A DNA stretch of 8,097 nt from Solirubrobacteraceae bacterium (GCA_030038955.1 JASHQV010000178.1:1-8097); one strand, 5' to 3'; positions 1 through 5,961 are shown, counted from the stretch's first letter. Notes: generated from the sequence alone by a model not told the origin. Made by a program: numbers and translations.

Positions 1-267
1 GAAGCCGTGGCGCTGGCGATGATCTCCGGCGGCGTCGGCTTCGCGCCGAACCCCGCCGACGGGCTGATCTTCTTCGTCGAGCCGTCGCGGGGGCTGGCGG
101 CAACGATCCTGTTCAACAGCGACGGGATGAGCGAGCCTGCGATGAAGCACACGCTGTTCGCGATCGCCGCCGTGCTGCTGTTCTCGGCGCTGATGCTGTC
201 GCTCACCGGGTGGGCCTGCAAGCAGCCGATGAAGCGCTACTTCAACGTTGGCGGAGCGATGGCATGA
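1..267 (+). CDS. pstC: PstC phosphate ABC transporter permease, C-terminal part (5' end outside window)
   Basis: PstC is one of the two membrane subunits of the PstSCAB high-affinity phosphate importer in the cytoplasmic membrane. Only the last 88 residues are visible. The fragment opens with EAVALAM, which fits the stretch just after the conserved R-x-x-G-E motif of PstC, so residue 1 may be that conserved Glu. A loop and then a last hydrophobic helix (TLFAIAAVLLFSALMLSL) follow, ending in the basic tail KQPMKRY usual for the cytoplasmic end of these permeases. The stop codon overlaps the pstA start as ATGA, indicating translational coupling. The identification rests largely on the adjacent pstA and pstB, since the fragment alone is short. 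No start can be given. Confidence 0.85.
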   Translation, partial: EAVALAMISGGVGFAPNPADGLIFFVEPSRGLAATILFNSDGMSEPAMKHTLFAIAAVLLFSALMLSLTGWACKQPMKRYFNVGGAMA

Positions 268-1214
268 GTGCGCTCGAGAGCACCACGAGCGCGATCGAGA
301 GCACCAGTGGGGCGTGGCGCCTGCGAGACCGCCTCGGGCTTGCCTTCGCCTGGTTGGTCGGTCTGCTGTTCTGCGCGATCTGCCTCGCGATCGTCGTCTT
401 TCTCGCGGTCCAGGGAGTCCGCTACCTGCATCCGGACATGATCTGGACGAACCCCCGGGCCGGGTTCAATCAGAGCGAGACCGGAGGCGTGCTGGCGCCG
501 CTGCTCGGCACGTTGCTGGTCTCCGCGCTGGCGATGGCGGTCGCCACTCCGGTCGGGATTGGCGTGGCCGTGTGGCTGTCCGAGTACTCGCGTCCGGCGC
601 CGCTGGCGCGGGCGGTCGAATCGACCGTCGAGATGCTCGCCGGCGCGCCATCGATCGTGCTCGCGCTGTTCGGGCTGGTGCTGTTCGAGACGCACTTCCT
701 CGGCTTCCTGAGCACGACCAACGGCGGCGTCGTCTACGGCCGCTCGTTCTTCGCCGCCGGCGCGCTGCTGGCGCTGCTGGCGCTGCCGTTCGTCGTCAGC
801 AACGTCCGCGAAGGCCTGCAGGCGATCCCCAATCACGTGCGCGAGGCCTCGTATGCGCTCGGCAAGACGCGGATCGCGACGATCCGGCGGGTGCTGCTGC
901 CGGCGGCGAGACCGTCGATCATCACCGGCTCGATGCTGGGCACCGGGCACGTAGTCGGCGACACCGCGACGATCGTGTTCCTGCTCGGCGACACGATGAC
1001 GCTTCACCCGACCGGCAACGTGCCACTGCTGGGCATCCTGCGTGGGACCGGCAGCACGCTGACCAGCTTCGTCTACGACAACGCCCCGACTGGCGATCTC
1101 AATCAGCCGCAGAAGGCTTACGCGGCGGCCTTCTTGCTGCTCCTGATCGTGCTGGCGCTGAACCTGGTGGTCGACATCTCCGGACGCCGCACGAAGGACC
1201 TGCGATGGAGCTGA
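264..1214 (+). CDS. pstA: PstA phosphate ABC transporter permease
   Basis: PstA (316 aa) pairs with PstC to form the phosphate channel across the cytoplasmic membrane, powered by PstB. A hydrophilic N-terminus of about 25 residues is followed by about six membrane segments (roughly 27-49, 78-104, 124-145, 165-185, 216-240, 290-308). The cytoplasmic coupling loop is clear: EGLQAIPNHVREASYALG followed by RRVLLPAARPSIITG, the EAA motif that contacts the ATPase. The ATG at 264 overlaps the pstC stop and has GGAG at 253-256, 7 nt upstream, so it is preferred over the GTG at 210 inside pstC. One oddity: the R-x-x-G-E-T motif that usually follows the EAA loop reads H229-V-V-G-D233-T here. The 3' end overlaps pstB by 10 nt. 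Length and topology are normal for the family. Confidence 0.93.
   Translation: MSALESTTSAIESTSGAWRLRDRLGLAFAWLVGLLFCAICLAIVVFLAVQGVRYLHPDMIWTNPRAGFNQSETGGVLAPLLGTLLVSALAMAVATPVGIGVAVWLSEYSRPAPLARAVESTVEMLAGAPSIVLALFGLVLFETHFLGFLSTTNGGVVYGRSFFAAGALLALLALPFVVSNVREGLQAIPNHVREASYALGKTRIATIRRVLLPAARPSIITGSMLGTGHVVGDTATIVFLLGDTMTLHPTGNVPLLGILRGTGSTLTSFVYDNAPTGDLNQPQKAYAAAFLLLLIVLALNLVVDISGRRTKDLRWS
1193..1198 (+). promoter_or_regulatory. Ribosome binding site that decides the pstB start
   Basis: GAAGGA lies 6 nt before the ATG at 1205, inside the end of pstA. It is a strong Shine-Dalgarno match at proper spacing. The alternative internal ATG at 1490, which would give a PstB of usual length, has no comparable purine box at proper distance. 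This supports the long form of PstB. Confidence 0.7.
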
Positions 1215-2233
1215 AGAAGCCGCCGCCGGTTCGCAGGCTTGCGCCCGGGGCAACGGTCAGGGTCGTCTCGCAGCCGCCCGCGCCCACTGCGCCTATCAAC
1301 GGCGTCGCCACGCTGCCCGAGCTAGGGCCGGCAGACGCTCGTGACGCTGCCTCGGTGACCGTCATCGACCGCGACGATCACCGGAATGGGAACGCGTCGT
1401 ACGAGATCCCTCGCAACGGCCATCAAGCCGCCCCGTCATTCGTCGACGCTGGCCGCGAACGGCGAGAGGAACTGCGGACGATCGAGCGGATGCGCGTTGA
1501 GAACGTGTCGATCTCCTACGGTGGCAAACCCGCCGTGAGCGCAGTCTCGCTGCCGGTCCGGCAGGGCGAGGTGCTCGGCCTGATCGGTCCTTCGGGGTGT
1601 GGCAAGACGACCCTGCTGAGATCGTTCAACCGCCTCACCGAGCTGACCAAATCCGCATCTCTCACCGGCCGGATCACGCTCGACGGCACCGACATCGCGA
1701 AGCTCGAAGCGACGGCGCTGCGACGCCGGGTGACGATGGTCTTCCAGCAGCCGAACCCGTTCCCGATGAGCATCTTCGACAACGTCGCCTACGTCCTGCG
1801 CGAGCAGGCCAAACGCCGGCCACGGCAAGCCGCGCTGAAGCCCGCGGTGCACGACGCGCTCGCCCGCGCCGGGCTGCTGGAGGAGGTCAAGGACAACCTC
1901 GACCATCCAGCGCTCCGCCTGTCGGGCGGCCAGCAGCAGCGACTCTGCATCGCCCGGGCGATCGCGGCGCGGCCGGAGGTGCTGCTGCTCGACGAGCCGT
2001 GCTCGGCGCTCGACCCGCAGTCGACCGCCGTGATCGAGCAGCTGATCATCAGGCTGCGCGCGGAGGTGGCGGTCGTGATCGTCACCCACAACCTCCAGCA
2101 GGCCCACCGAATCGCCGACCACGTGGGCTTCATGTACCTGGGCGAGTTGGTCGAGTACGCGCCGGCGCGCGAGCTGTTCGCGCGTCCATCGCAGGAACGG
2201 ACGCGGGAGTACGTGAGCGGTGCGTTCGGCTAG
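1205..2233 (+). CDS. pstB: PstB phosphate ABC transporter ATPase with long N-terminal extension
   Basis: PstB hydrolyses ATP on the cytoplasmic face to drive phosphate import through PstCA. The ATPase core starts near residue 96 (MRVENVSISYGG). It has Walker A GPSGCGKTT (128-136), the family-typical Q-loop VFQQPNPFPMSIFDNVAY, the signature LSGGQQQR (from 239), Walker B VLLLDE (259-264) running into PCSALDP, the switch His in VTHN, and the C-terminal YVSGAFG. These are PstB hallmarks rather than general ABC ones. Total length is 342 aa against about 250-260 usual; the excess is an N-terminal stretch of about 95 residues, rich in Pro, Ala and charged residues and probably disordered. The start at 1205 is supported by GAAGGA at 1193-1198; starting at 1490 would give 247 aa. 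Codons in the extension are visibly less GC-biased at third positions than in the core. The end overlaps the next gene by 14 nt. Confidence 0.93.
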   Translation: MELKKPPPVRRLAPGATVRVVSQPPAPTAPINGVATLPELGPADARDAASVTVIDRDDHRNGNASYEIPRNGHQAAPSFVDAGRERREELRTIERMRVENVSISYGGKPAVSAVSLPVRQGEVLGLIGPSGCGKTTLLRSFNRLTELTKSASLTGRITLDGTDIAKLEATALRRRVTMVFQQPNPFPMSIFDNVAYVLREQAKRRPRQAALKPAVHDALARAGLLEEVKDNLDHPALRLSGGQQQRLCIARAIAARPEVLLLDEPCSALDPQSTAVIEQLIIRLRAEVAVVIVTHNLQQAHRIADHVGFMYLGELVEYAPARELFARPSQERTREYVSGAFG

Positions 2234-3005
2234 GCCACAGCTGTTCCCGCAAGCACGCGCGACGCACACGCGCGCGAAGCTGACGGGCCCGCTCGCGGGG
2301 ATGGCGTCCGTGCTCGCCGCAGCCGGCCCGCTGGCCGGCTGTGCCACCACCCAGCAGAAGGCGGCACGGTTGCGCCTGAACGACGCTCGGATCCTCGTCA
2401 GCCAGACCAATACCCGCGTGAGGGGGGGCAGCCCGACGATCGCGATCGCAAGGCTTACGCTCGTCACCGCCGGCCGCCGCACCGCGTTCGTCGTCACCGT
2501 GCGGAATCCGGCTAGGCACGCGGTCAGCGACCTGCCGATCTCGGTCGGCTACCGTGTCGCTCGCCGGCGGCCCGTGTATCTGAACGCCGGCGCGAACAGC
2601 AGTTACTTCGCCGCGCACCTGCCGGCGATCGCGGCGGGCCATTCGCTCACGTGGGTCTATGCGGGCAGGCGCCTGCCAACGGGAGCACGCCCGTTCGCAC
2701 GCGTCGGCGCCAAGCCATCGGTGTCCGTCGGCAAGATCGAGCAGCTGCCAACGATCCATGCGGCCACCGTCGGTGGTCTCCGTGGCGACCAGCTCGAGGT
2801 CGCGCTGCGCAACATCTCCGGCATTCCCCAGTATCAACTTCCGGTGTACGCCTTACTCGAGCACGATGGACGGACGGTGGCGGCTGGCACGGCGTCGGTC
2901 GGCGAGCTGGCCGGCGGCTCGACCACGACCCTGCGTGTGCGACTGCTCGGTCGGTTGACGGGCGCCAGCGAAGCACTCGAGGCACCCCCGACGATCTTCC
3001 ACTGA
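2220..3005 (+). CDS. Predicted lipoprotein with two beta-sandwich-like regions, unknown function
   Basis: This 261-aa protein has no function I can name. The N-terminus carries basic residues (R18, K20), a hydrophobic stretch (about 21-40) and a lipobox L38-A-G-C41, so it is probably cut before C41, lipidated and held on the outer face of the membrane. After it come two regions with alternating beta-strand pattern, about 86-140 (TAFVVTVRNPARHAVSDLPI) and about 190-250 (QLEVALRNISG...). Both have the 'V-x-V-x-N-x-G/A' look of Ig-like or CARDB-type folds. The GTG start at 2220 overlaps pstB by 14 nt and has GGGAG at 2205-2209, 10 nt upstream. ATG 2301 is an alternative, but it leaves a signal with no basic n-region and no spaced ribosome site. 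Coupling to pstB suggests co-expression with phosphate uptake. A role in phosphate binding or envelope scaffolding is only a guess. Confidence 0.75.
   Translation: MRSARPQLFPQARATHTRAKLTGPLAGMASVLAAAGPLAGCATTQQKAARLRLNDARILVSQTNTRVRGGSPTIAIARLTLVTAGRRTAFVVTVRNPARHAVSDLPISVGYRVARRRPVYLNAGANSSYFAAHLPAIAAGHSLTWVYAGRRLPTGARPFARVGAKPSVSVGKIEQLPTIHAATVGGLRGDQLEVALRNISGIPQYQLPVYALLEHDGRTVAAGTASVGELAGGSTTTLRVRLLGRLTGASEALEAPPTIFH
2320..2341 (+). repeat. Perfect 9-bp inverted repeat with 4-nt loop (GC hairpin) inside the lipoprotein signal region
   Basis: CAGCCGGCC (2320-2328), loop CGCT, GGCCGGCTG (2333-2341) is an exact inverted repeat that would make a very stable RNA hairpin. It lies 87 nt after the pstB stop and encodes the lipobox region. 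No T-tract follows, so it is not a standard intrinsic terminator. It may attenuate transcription or protect upstream mRNA between pstB and the distal genes, or it may only reflect GC-rich codons. Confidence 0.5.
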
Positions 3006-3013
3006 ACCGAGCG

Positions 3014-3019
3014 AAGGAG
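3014..3019 (+). promoter_or_regulatory. Strong ribosome binding site of the zinc-ribbon membrane protein gene
   Basis: AAGGAG lies 5 nt before the ATG at 3025, in the 19-nt gap after the lipoprotein stop. It is among the best Shine-Dalgarno matches in the window and fixes the start of the following gene. Confidence 0.75.
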
Positions 3020-3024
3020 CGACC

Positions 3025-3660
3025 ATGGACAGCGAGATCACCGAGATCGTCCCGCCTTCGCCGGCGCCATCGCCGACGCCCGCCGCCGACTACGAGCAAT
3101 GTGGCGAGTGCGGCGCGCCGGTCGATCACGAGCAGCGCTACTGCGTCAGCTGCGGTGCCCACCGCGCTCACGTCGCCGATCCGGCTGCGCGCTACCTCGG
3201 TCAATCGGGCGCCGAGACCGGAGCGAGCGCGAGCAGCCGCCGCCGTCCGCGGTGGACGTTCGGGCTCGCGCACGCGTTGCTGCTGGCGCTGATCCCGGTG
3301 GCGCTCGCGGTTGGCGTGGTCGTCGGGCGCTCCTCGAACAACGACGATGCGGGCTTGATCCGGGCGCTCAGCCACAGCCAGACGCAAGCCTCGGCAGCGG
3401 GGTCGACGAACACGGCGAGCGCGTCGACCGCGACGGGCTCCGCGCGGACGCGGCACAAGCGGACCTCAGGAAAGCACTCCACCAAGCACAGTTCCGCCAA
3501 CACCCAGGCGAGCTACACGCATAGCAAGGCCCCGACCGACGTCGACGCGACCCCGACTGCGGCGCAGCAAAAGCAGGGCAAGGCGATCGTCGACAAGCTC
3601 CAGCACACGACCGGTACGAGCTTCCTCAACCAGCTCCCGTCGCAGGTGTCGGTGCCGTGA
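3025..3660 (+). CDS. Single-pass membrane protein with N-terminal zinc ribbon, unknown function
   Basis: This 211-aa protein has a Pro-rich head (residues 9-19) and a zinc ribbon with two CxxC knuckles, C26/C29 and C40/C43 (CGECG...CVSCG). A basic stretch RRRPR (72-76) is followed by one membrane helix, about 79-101. The remaining 110 residues are rich in Ser, Thr, Ala, Lys and His and look disordered up to a more ordered end (about 178-211, with IVDKLQ and SFLNQLP). By the positive-inside rule the ribbon faces the cytoplasm and the Ser/Thr-rich tail faces outward. Such ribbons usually bind zinc and mediate protein or nucleic-acid contacts; no catalytic motif is seen. The start is fixed by AAGGAG 5 nt upstream. 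The stop overlaps the next gene's GTG as GTGA, so the two are probably translated together. It resembles the many 'zinc ribbon domain-containing' proteins of actinobacteria. Confidence 0.82.
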   Translation: MDSEITEIVPPSPAPSPTPAADYEQCGECGAPVDHEQRYCVSCGAHRAHVADPAARYLGQSGAETGASASSRRRPRWTFGLAHALLLALIPVALAVGVVVGRSSNNDDAGLIRALSHSQTQASAAGSTNTASASTATGSARTRHKRTSGKHSTKHSSANTQASYTHSKAPTDVDATPTAAQQKQGKAIVDKLQHTTGTSFLNQLPSQVSVP

Positions 3661-4019
3661 GGACGCCCGCGATCTGGCCGATCCGCAGCCGGGCGCGAGG
3701 CTCTGCGCCGGGCGATGAGCCCGAGCGCCGGGCGGAGTTGGTGGCGCAGCGCGAGCAGCTGACCGAGCGCTTCGCGCTGCTGCAATCGGAGCTCGGCGGA
3801 CTGTTCTACGAGATGGCGATCCGCGACCACGTGAAGCTCGACGTGCTGACGGCCAAGGCGGCGTCGCTGCAACGTCTCGACGCCGAGCTAGCGCAGGTGG
3901 AGCATCTGCTCAGTCAGGAAGGCGGCGCCGTCGGCGGCCGGTGCGCCAACTGCGGGGCTCCTTACCCGCGTGGCGCGGCCTTCTGCTCCCAGTGCGCGAC
4001 GCCACTGCTCGTCGGCTGA
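3657..4019 (+). CDS. Small coiled-coil protein with C-terminal zinc ribbon, unknown function
   Basis: This 120-aa protein has a basic N-terminus (about 1-20) and a long charged helical region, about 21-88, with leucines and hydrophobics at heptad-like spacing (ELVAQREQL, LQSELGGLFYEMAIRDH, LQRLDAELAQVEHLL). It ends in a zinc ribbon with C96/C99 and C110/C113 (CANCG...CSQC). There is no signal peptide or membrane helix, so it should be cytoplasmic and probably oligomeric. The GTG start at 3657 overlaps the preceding stop as GTGA, with AGGTG at 3644-3648 as a modest ribosome site. The stop overlaps the next ATG as TGATG. The two adjacent genes both encoding double-CxxC ribbons, one membrane-bound and one soluble, suggest the proteins work together, but this is inference. 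I recall similar proteins in Solirubrobacterales, without a known function. Confidence 0.8.
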   Translation: MRTPAIWPIRSRARGSAPGDEPERRAELVAQREQLTERFALLQSELGGLFYEMAIRDHVKLDVLTAKAASLQRLDAELAQVEHLLSQEGGAVGGRCANCGAPYPRGAAFCSQCATPLLVG

Positions 4020-5473
4020 TGCGATCCTTGTGGAACACGCGTCTGAGTCCGTTCGCGCTGGCGGTGCTCGCCTGCGTCGCGGGGCTCGCGAGCGTCGTGA
4101 TCATCCACAGTGGTCTCGGTCGCACTCCCGCGCAGGCGGCGGCAATCGCGGCACTTGCGCACCGCAAGGAGCTGCTCGCGGACGCCGGCCGCACGGCGGG
4201 GGCCAGCGTCGCCGGCGCTAGCACCGCTGGCGCCAGCCGTCATGCGGGCGGCGCGAGTTCAGCCGCCGGCGGCAGCGGCGATGGCGGTGGCGGCAGCGGT
4301 GCGGCTGGAGACAGCTCGGGCGACAGCGGCAGCGCCGCCAGCGATGGCTCGTCGACGACCACCTCGAGCACCAGCACGACCAGTACGACCAGCAAGCACA
4401 GCAGCAGCTCGACCGATACCGACGCCGGGCTGCCGAAGATCGGCCACGTCTTCCTAATCGTGCTGTCGACGCCGAGCTATGACGATGTCTTCGGAGAGAA
4501 TTCGCAGGCCCCGTACCTGCGCTCACTGATGAGCAAGGGCGTCTTGCTGAGCGGCTTCCGTTCGCTCGGCCATGGCGAGCTGGCCGATGAGCTGGCGATG
4601 GTCAGCGGGCAGGCGCCGAACCGCGACACGAGTGAAGGCTGCCCGACATACAACGACTTCCCGTCGAGCGCCGACACGAACCGTGCCGGCGACGTTCGCG
4701 GCACCGGATGCGTGTATCCGGACTCGGTGCTGACGATCGGCGACCAGGTGACCTCAGACGGGAAGACGTGGGGGGCCTACATCGCGGACATGGGTGCGAC
4801 GAGCTGCCAGCACCCGAACTCGGACGCGGCTACCGACGTCGCGCTGGCGGGCACGGATGCCGGCTATGACCTGCAGCACAATCCGTTTGTCTTCTTCGAC
4901 TCGTTGCTCGACGCGGGCGGCTGTCAGGCCAACGATCTCGACCTAACCAAGCTGTCGGCGGCGCTGGCGACGCGCTCGAGCACGCCCGTGTTCAGCTACG
5001 TGGGCGCCGACGCATGTGCCGACGGCGATCCTGTGTCGGCTCCGTCGGGCACCTCCTCGTCGACGACGACCACGACCACGGACACCACAACCACGAGCTC
5101 GTCGACGACGACCACCGGGACGAACTCCACGGAGACGACGGGCACTTCGACGAGCGCGTACGGCTGCCCGGCCGGAGCGCAGTCGGGCATCGCTGCGGAG
5201 GATGCCTTCCTCAAGCAGTGGGTGCCGGCGATCACCGGTTCTGCTGCCTACCGGAAGAACGGAGTGCTGGTGATCGCATTCGCCGGGAGCGCCTCATCGC
5301 CGCATCCCGTCCGCACCGGTGCGTTGGTGCTGTCCCGCTACAAGGCCAAGCACAAGCAGATCGACCGAGCGTACGACCCGTACTCGCTGCTGCGCTCGCT
5401 CGAGGACATGCTCGACCAGACCCCGTTGGCGCACGCGGCCCGGGCTTCCGCGTTCGCCAAGGCGGCTCTGTAG
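4019..5473 (+). CDS. Membrane-anchored phosphoesterase-family protein, probably catalytically inactive
   Basis: This 484-aa protein starts with a membrane anchor (about 8-31). A low-complexity Ala/Gly/Ser/Thr linker (about 55-138) leads to an extracellular domain of the phosphoesterase/acid phosphatase family (PF04185-like, alkaline phosphatase superfamily). Family landmarks are HVFLIVL (143-149), YDDVFG (154-159), APYLRSL, AMVSGQAPN (193-201), GCVYP, NPFVFFDSLLD, AAEDAFLKQWVP and YSLLRSLED (455-463). The usual active-site residues seem replaced. The metal-binding E-N pair after HVFxIVL is S150-T151. The S-L-x-N nucleophile segment is E187-L-A-D190. The DGH segment is D335-G-D337. The TFDE metal ligands are A420-F-A422-G. 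The NHYSLLR histidine is P454. A second Thr/Ser-rich insert occupies 343-380. The ATG at 4019 overlaps the previous stop (TGATG). It may bind a ligand or act as scaffold for phosphate uptake; a divergent active enzyme is less likely. Confidence 0.85.
   Translation: MRSLWNTRLSPFALAVLACVAGLASVVIIHSGLGRTPAQAAAIAALAHRKELLADAGRTAGASVAGASTAGASRHAGGASSAAGGSGDGGGGSGAAGDSSGDSGSAASDGSSTTTSSTSTTSTTSKHSSSSTDTDAGLPKIGHVFLIVLSTPSYDDVFGENSQAPYLRSLMSKGVLLSGFRSLGHGELADELAMVSGQAPNRDTSEGCPTYNDFPSSADTNRAGDVRGTGCVYPDSVLTIGDQVTSDGKTWGAYIADMGATSCQHPNSDAATDVALAGTDAGYDLQHNPFVFFDSLLDAGGCQANDLDLTKLSAALATRSSTPVFSYVGADACADGDPVSAPSGTSSSTTTTTTDTTTTSSSTTTTGTNSTETTGTSTSAYGCPAGAQSGIAAEDAFLKQWVPAITGSAAYRKNGVLVIAFAGSASSPHPVRTGALVLSRYKAKHKQIDRAYDPYSLLRSLEDMLDQTPLAHAARASAFAKAAL
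5056..5115 (+). repeat. In-frame repeat in the Thr/Ser-rich insert of the phosphoesterase-like gene
   Basis: The 18-mer CTCGTCGACGACGACCAC occurs exactly at 5056-5073 and 5098-5115, 42 nt (14 codons) apart, so the frame is kept. A near copy lacking one codon lies near 4348 in the first linker. The repeats encode the Ser/Thr runs of the insert and probably arose by slippage or local duplication. Confidence 0.65.
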
Positions 5474-5477
5474 CCGC
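5462..5477. terminator. Possible bidirectional hairpin at a convergent gene junction
   Basis: GCGGCT (5462-5467), loop CTGT, AGCCGC (5472-5477) is a perfect 6-bp inverted repeat containing the TAG stop of the phosphoesterase-like gene and ending 2 nt before the last codon of the minus-strand gene. Being symmetric, it could act on transcripts from either side. No T-tract follows on either strand, and the stem is short, so the terminator call is weak. Confidence 0.35.
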
Positions 5478-5479
5478 GA

Positions 5480-5878
5480 TCACTCCGCGAGCGAGCGATT
5501 CGGCGTGCCGGATCGCTGCAGCGCCTCGCGTGCGATCTCGGCGGCGACGAACGGTCCGCTTCGAGCCAACTCGGTCAGCAGCGGCCTGAGGGCCTCAGGG
5601 TCTTCGAGCTGGAGCAGGCTTCGGAGCGCCTCGACGCTGAGGAATGGATCCTCGGCATCCACGGCGATCTCCGCCAGCCGCGGCGCGGCGGCGCGAACGC
5701 CGCGAGCTCCCAGCGTCCGCGCGGCGAGCACCGCCCGATCCGAGTCGGGATGCCCGAGCGTCCAGATCAGCCGCTGATCGAACGAGATACCGTCCGGCGC
5801 CGCAACCTCCCGGCCACAGTGCCGGCATGGTCCCGAAGGCTCGGGATTGAGCCCGTAGCAGTGGAAGCACCAGTACAT
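5480..5878 (-). CDS. Zinc-ribbon and HEAT-like repeat protein, unknown function
   Basis: This 132-aa protein opens directly with a zinc ribbon: C4/C7 (CFHC) and C18/C21 (CRHC) separated by a short Gly/Pro loop. Residues about 32-128 are helical, with repeated pattern typical of HEAT/PBS-lyase repeats, for example DRAVLAARTLGARGVRAAAP, then DPFLSVEALRSLL, DPEALRPLL and GPFVAAEIAREAL. These repeats usually make a curved binding surface for a partner protein. No signal or membrane helix is visible, so it is likely cytoplasmic. The start at 5878 is the only Met before the ribbon. I see no good ribosome site in the 20 nt before it, so initiation may be weak or leaderless. It is convergent with the phosphoesterase-like gene (6-nt gap) and divergent from the fur gene, with 124 nt shared between the two starts. 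The partner is unknown. Confidence 0.75.
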   Translation of the reverse strand: MYWCFHCYGLNPEPSGPCRHCGREVAAPDGISFDQRLIWTLGHPDSDRAVLAARTLGARGVRAAAPRLAEIAVDAEDPFLSVEALRSLLQLEDPEALRPLLTELARSGPFVAAEIAREALQRSGTPNRSLAE

Positions 5879-5961
5879 GAACCGGCAGCCGAGGCTACCG
5901 CAGGGGATGGGATCACCGGGTCCGTCGAGCGGGCGAGCGCGAGGCCGCCGCCAGAAAACTC

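Noticed and set aside
248..1204. Upstream extension of the pstB frame through pstA
   Set aside because: The frame happens to stay open inside pstA, but the translation is Arg-rich with no family pattern and pstA occupies the region. The ribosome site at 1193-1198 marks the true start.
237..1253. Long open frame on the minus strand opposite pstA (338 codons)
   Set aside because: The protein is rich in Arg, Gln, His and Asp with no motif, typical of the antisense of a GC-rich gene. pstA on the plus strand is clearly real.
2320..2341. Intrinsic terminator after pstB
   Set aside because: The hairpin is strong, but it has no T-tract and lies inside a coding frame that continues into coupled genes, so it is kept only as a possible attenuator.
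1436..2497. Minus-strand frame opposite pstB
   Set aside because: Antisense shadow: no recognisable domain, and it covers strongly conserved PstB motifs on the other strand.
2647..3456. Minus-strand frame opposite the lipoprotein and zinc-ribbon genes
   Set aside because: Arg/Ala-rich composition with no motif; it crosses two supported genes and their junction.
3941..4018. Longer start for the phosphoesterase-like protein
   Set aside because: It would run through the zinc ribbon codons of the previous gene, and the protein would lose a start that directly precedes a membrane anchor. ATG 4019 with TGATG coupling fits better.
4110..4526. Frames on both strands in the Ser/Thr/Ala-rich linker region
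   Set aside because: Low-complexity DNA keeps all frames open; the translations are Arg/Pro/Ala runs without structure.
5046..5130. Repeats resembling a CRISPR or minisatellite array
   Set aside because: Only two exact copies, short, in frame and coding for Thr/Ser runs; there are no spacers of uniform size outside a gene.
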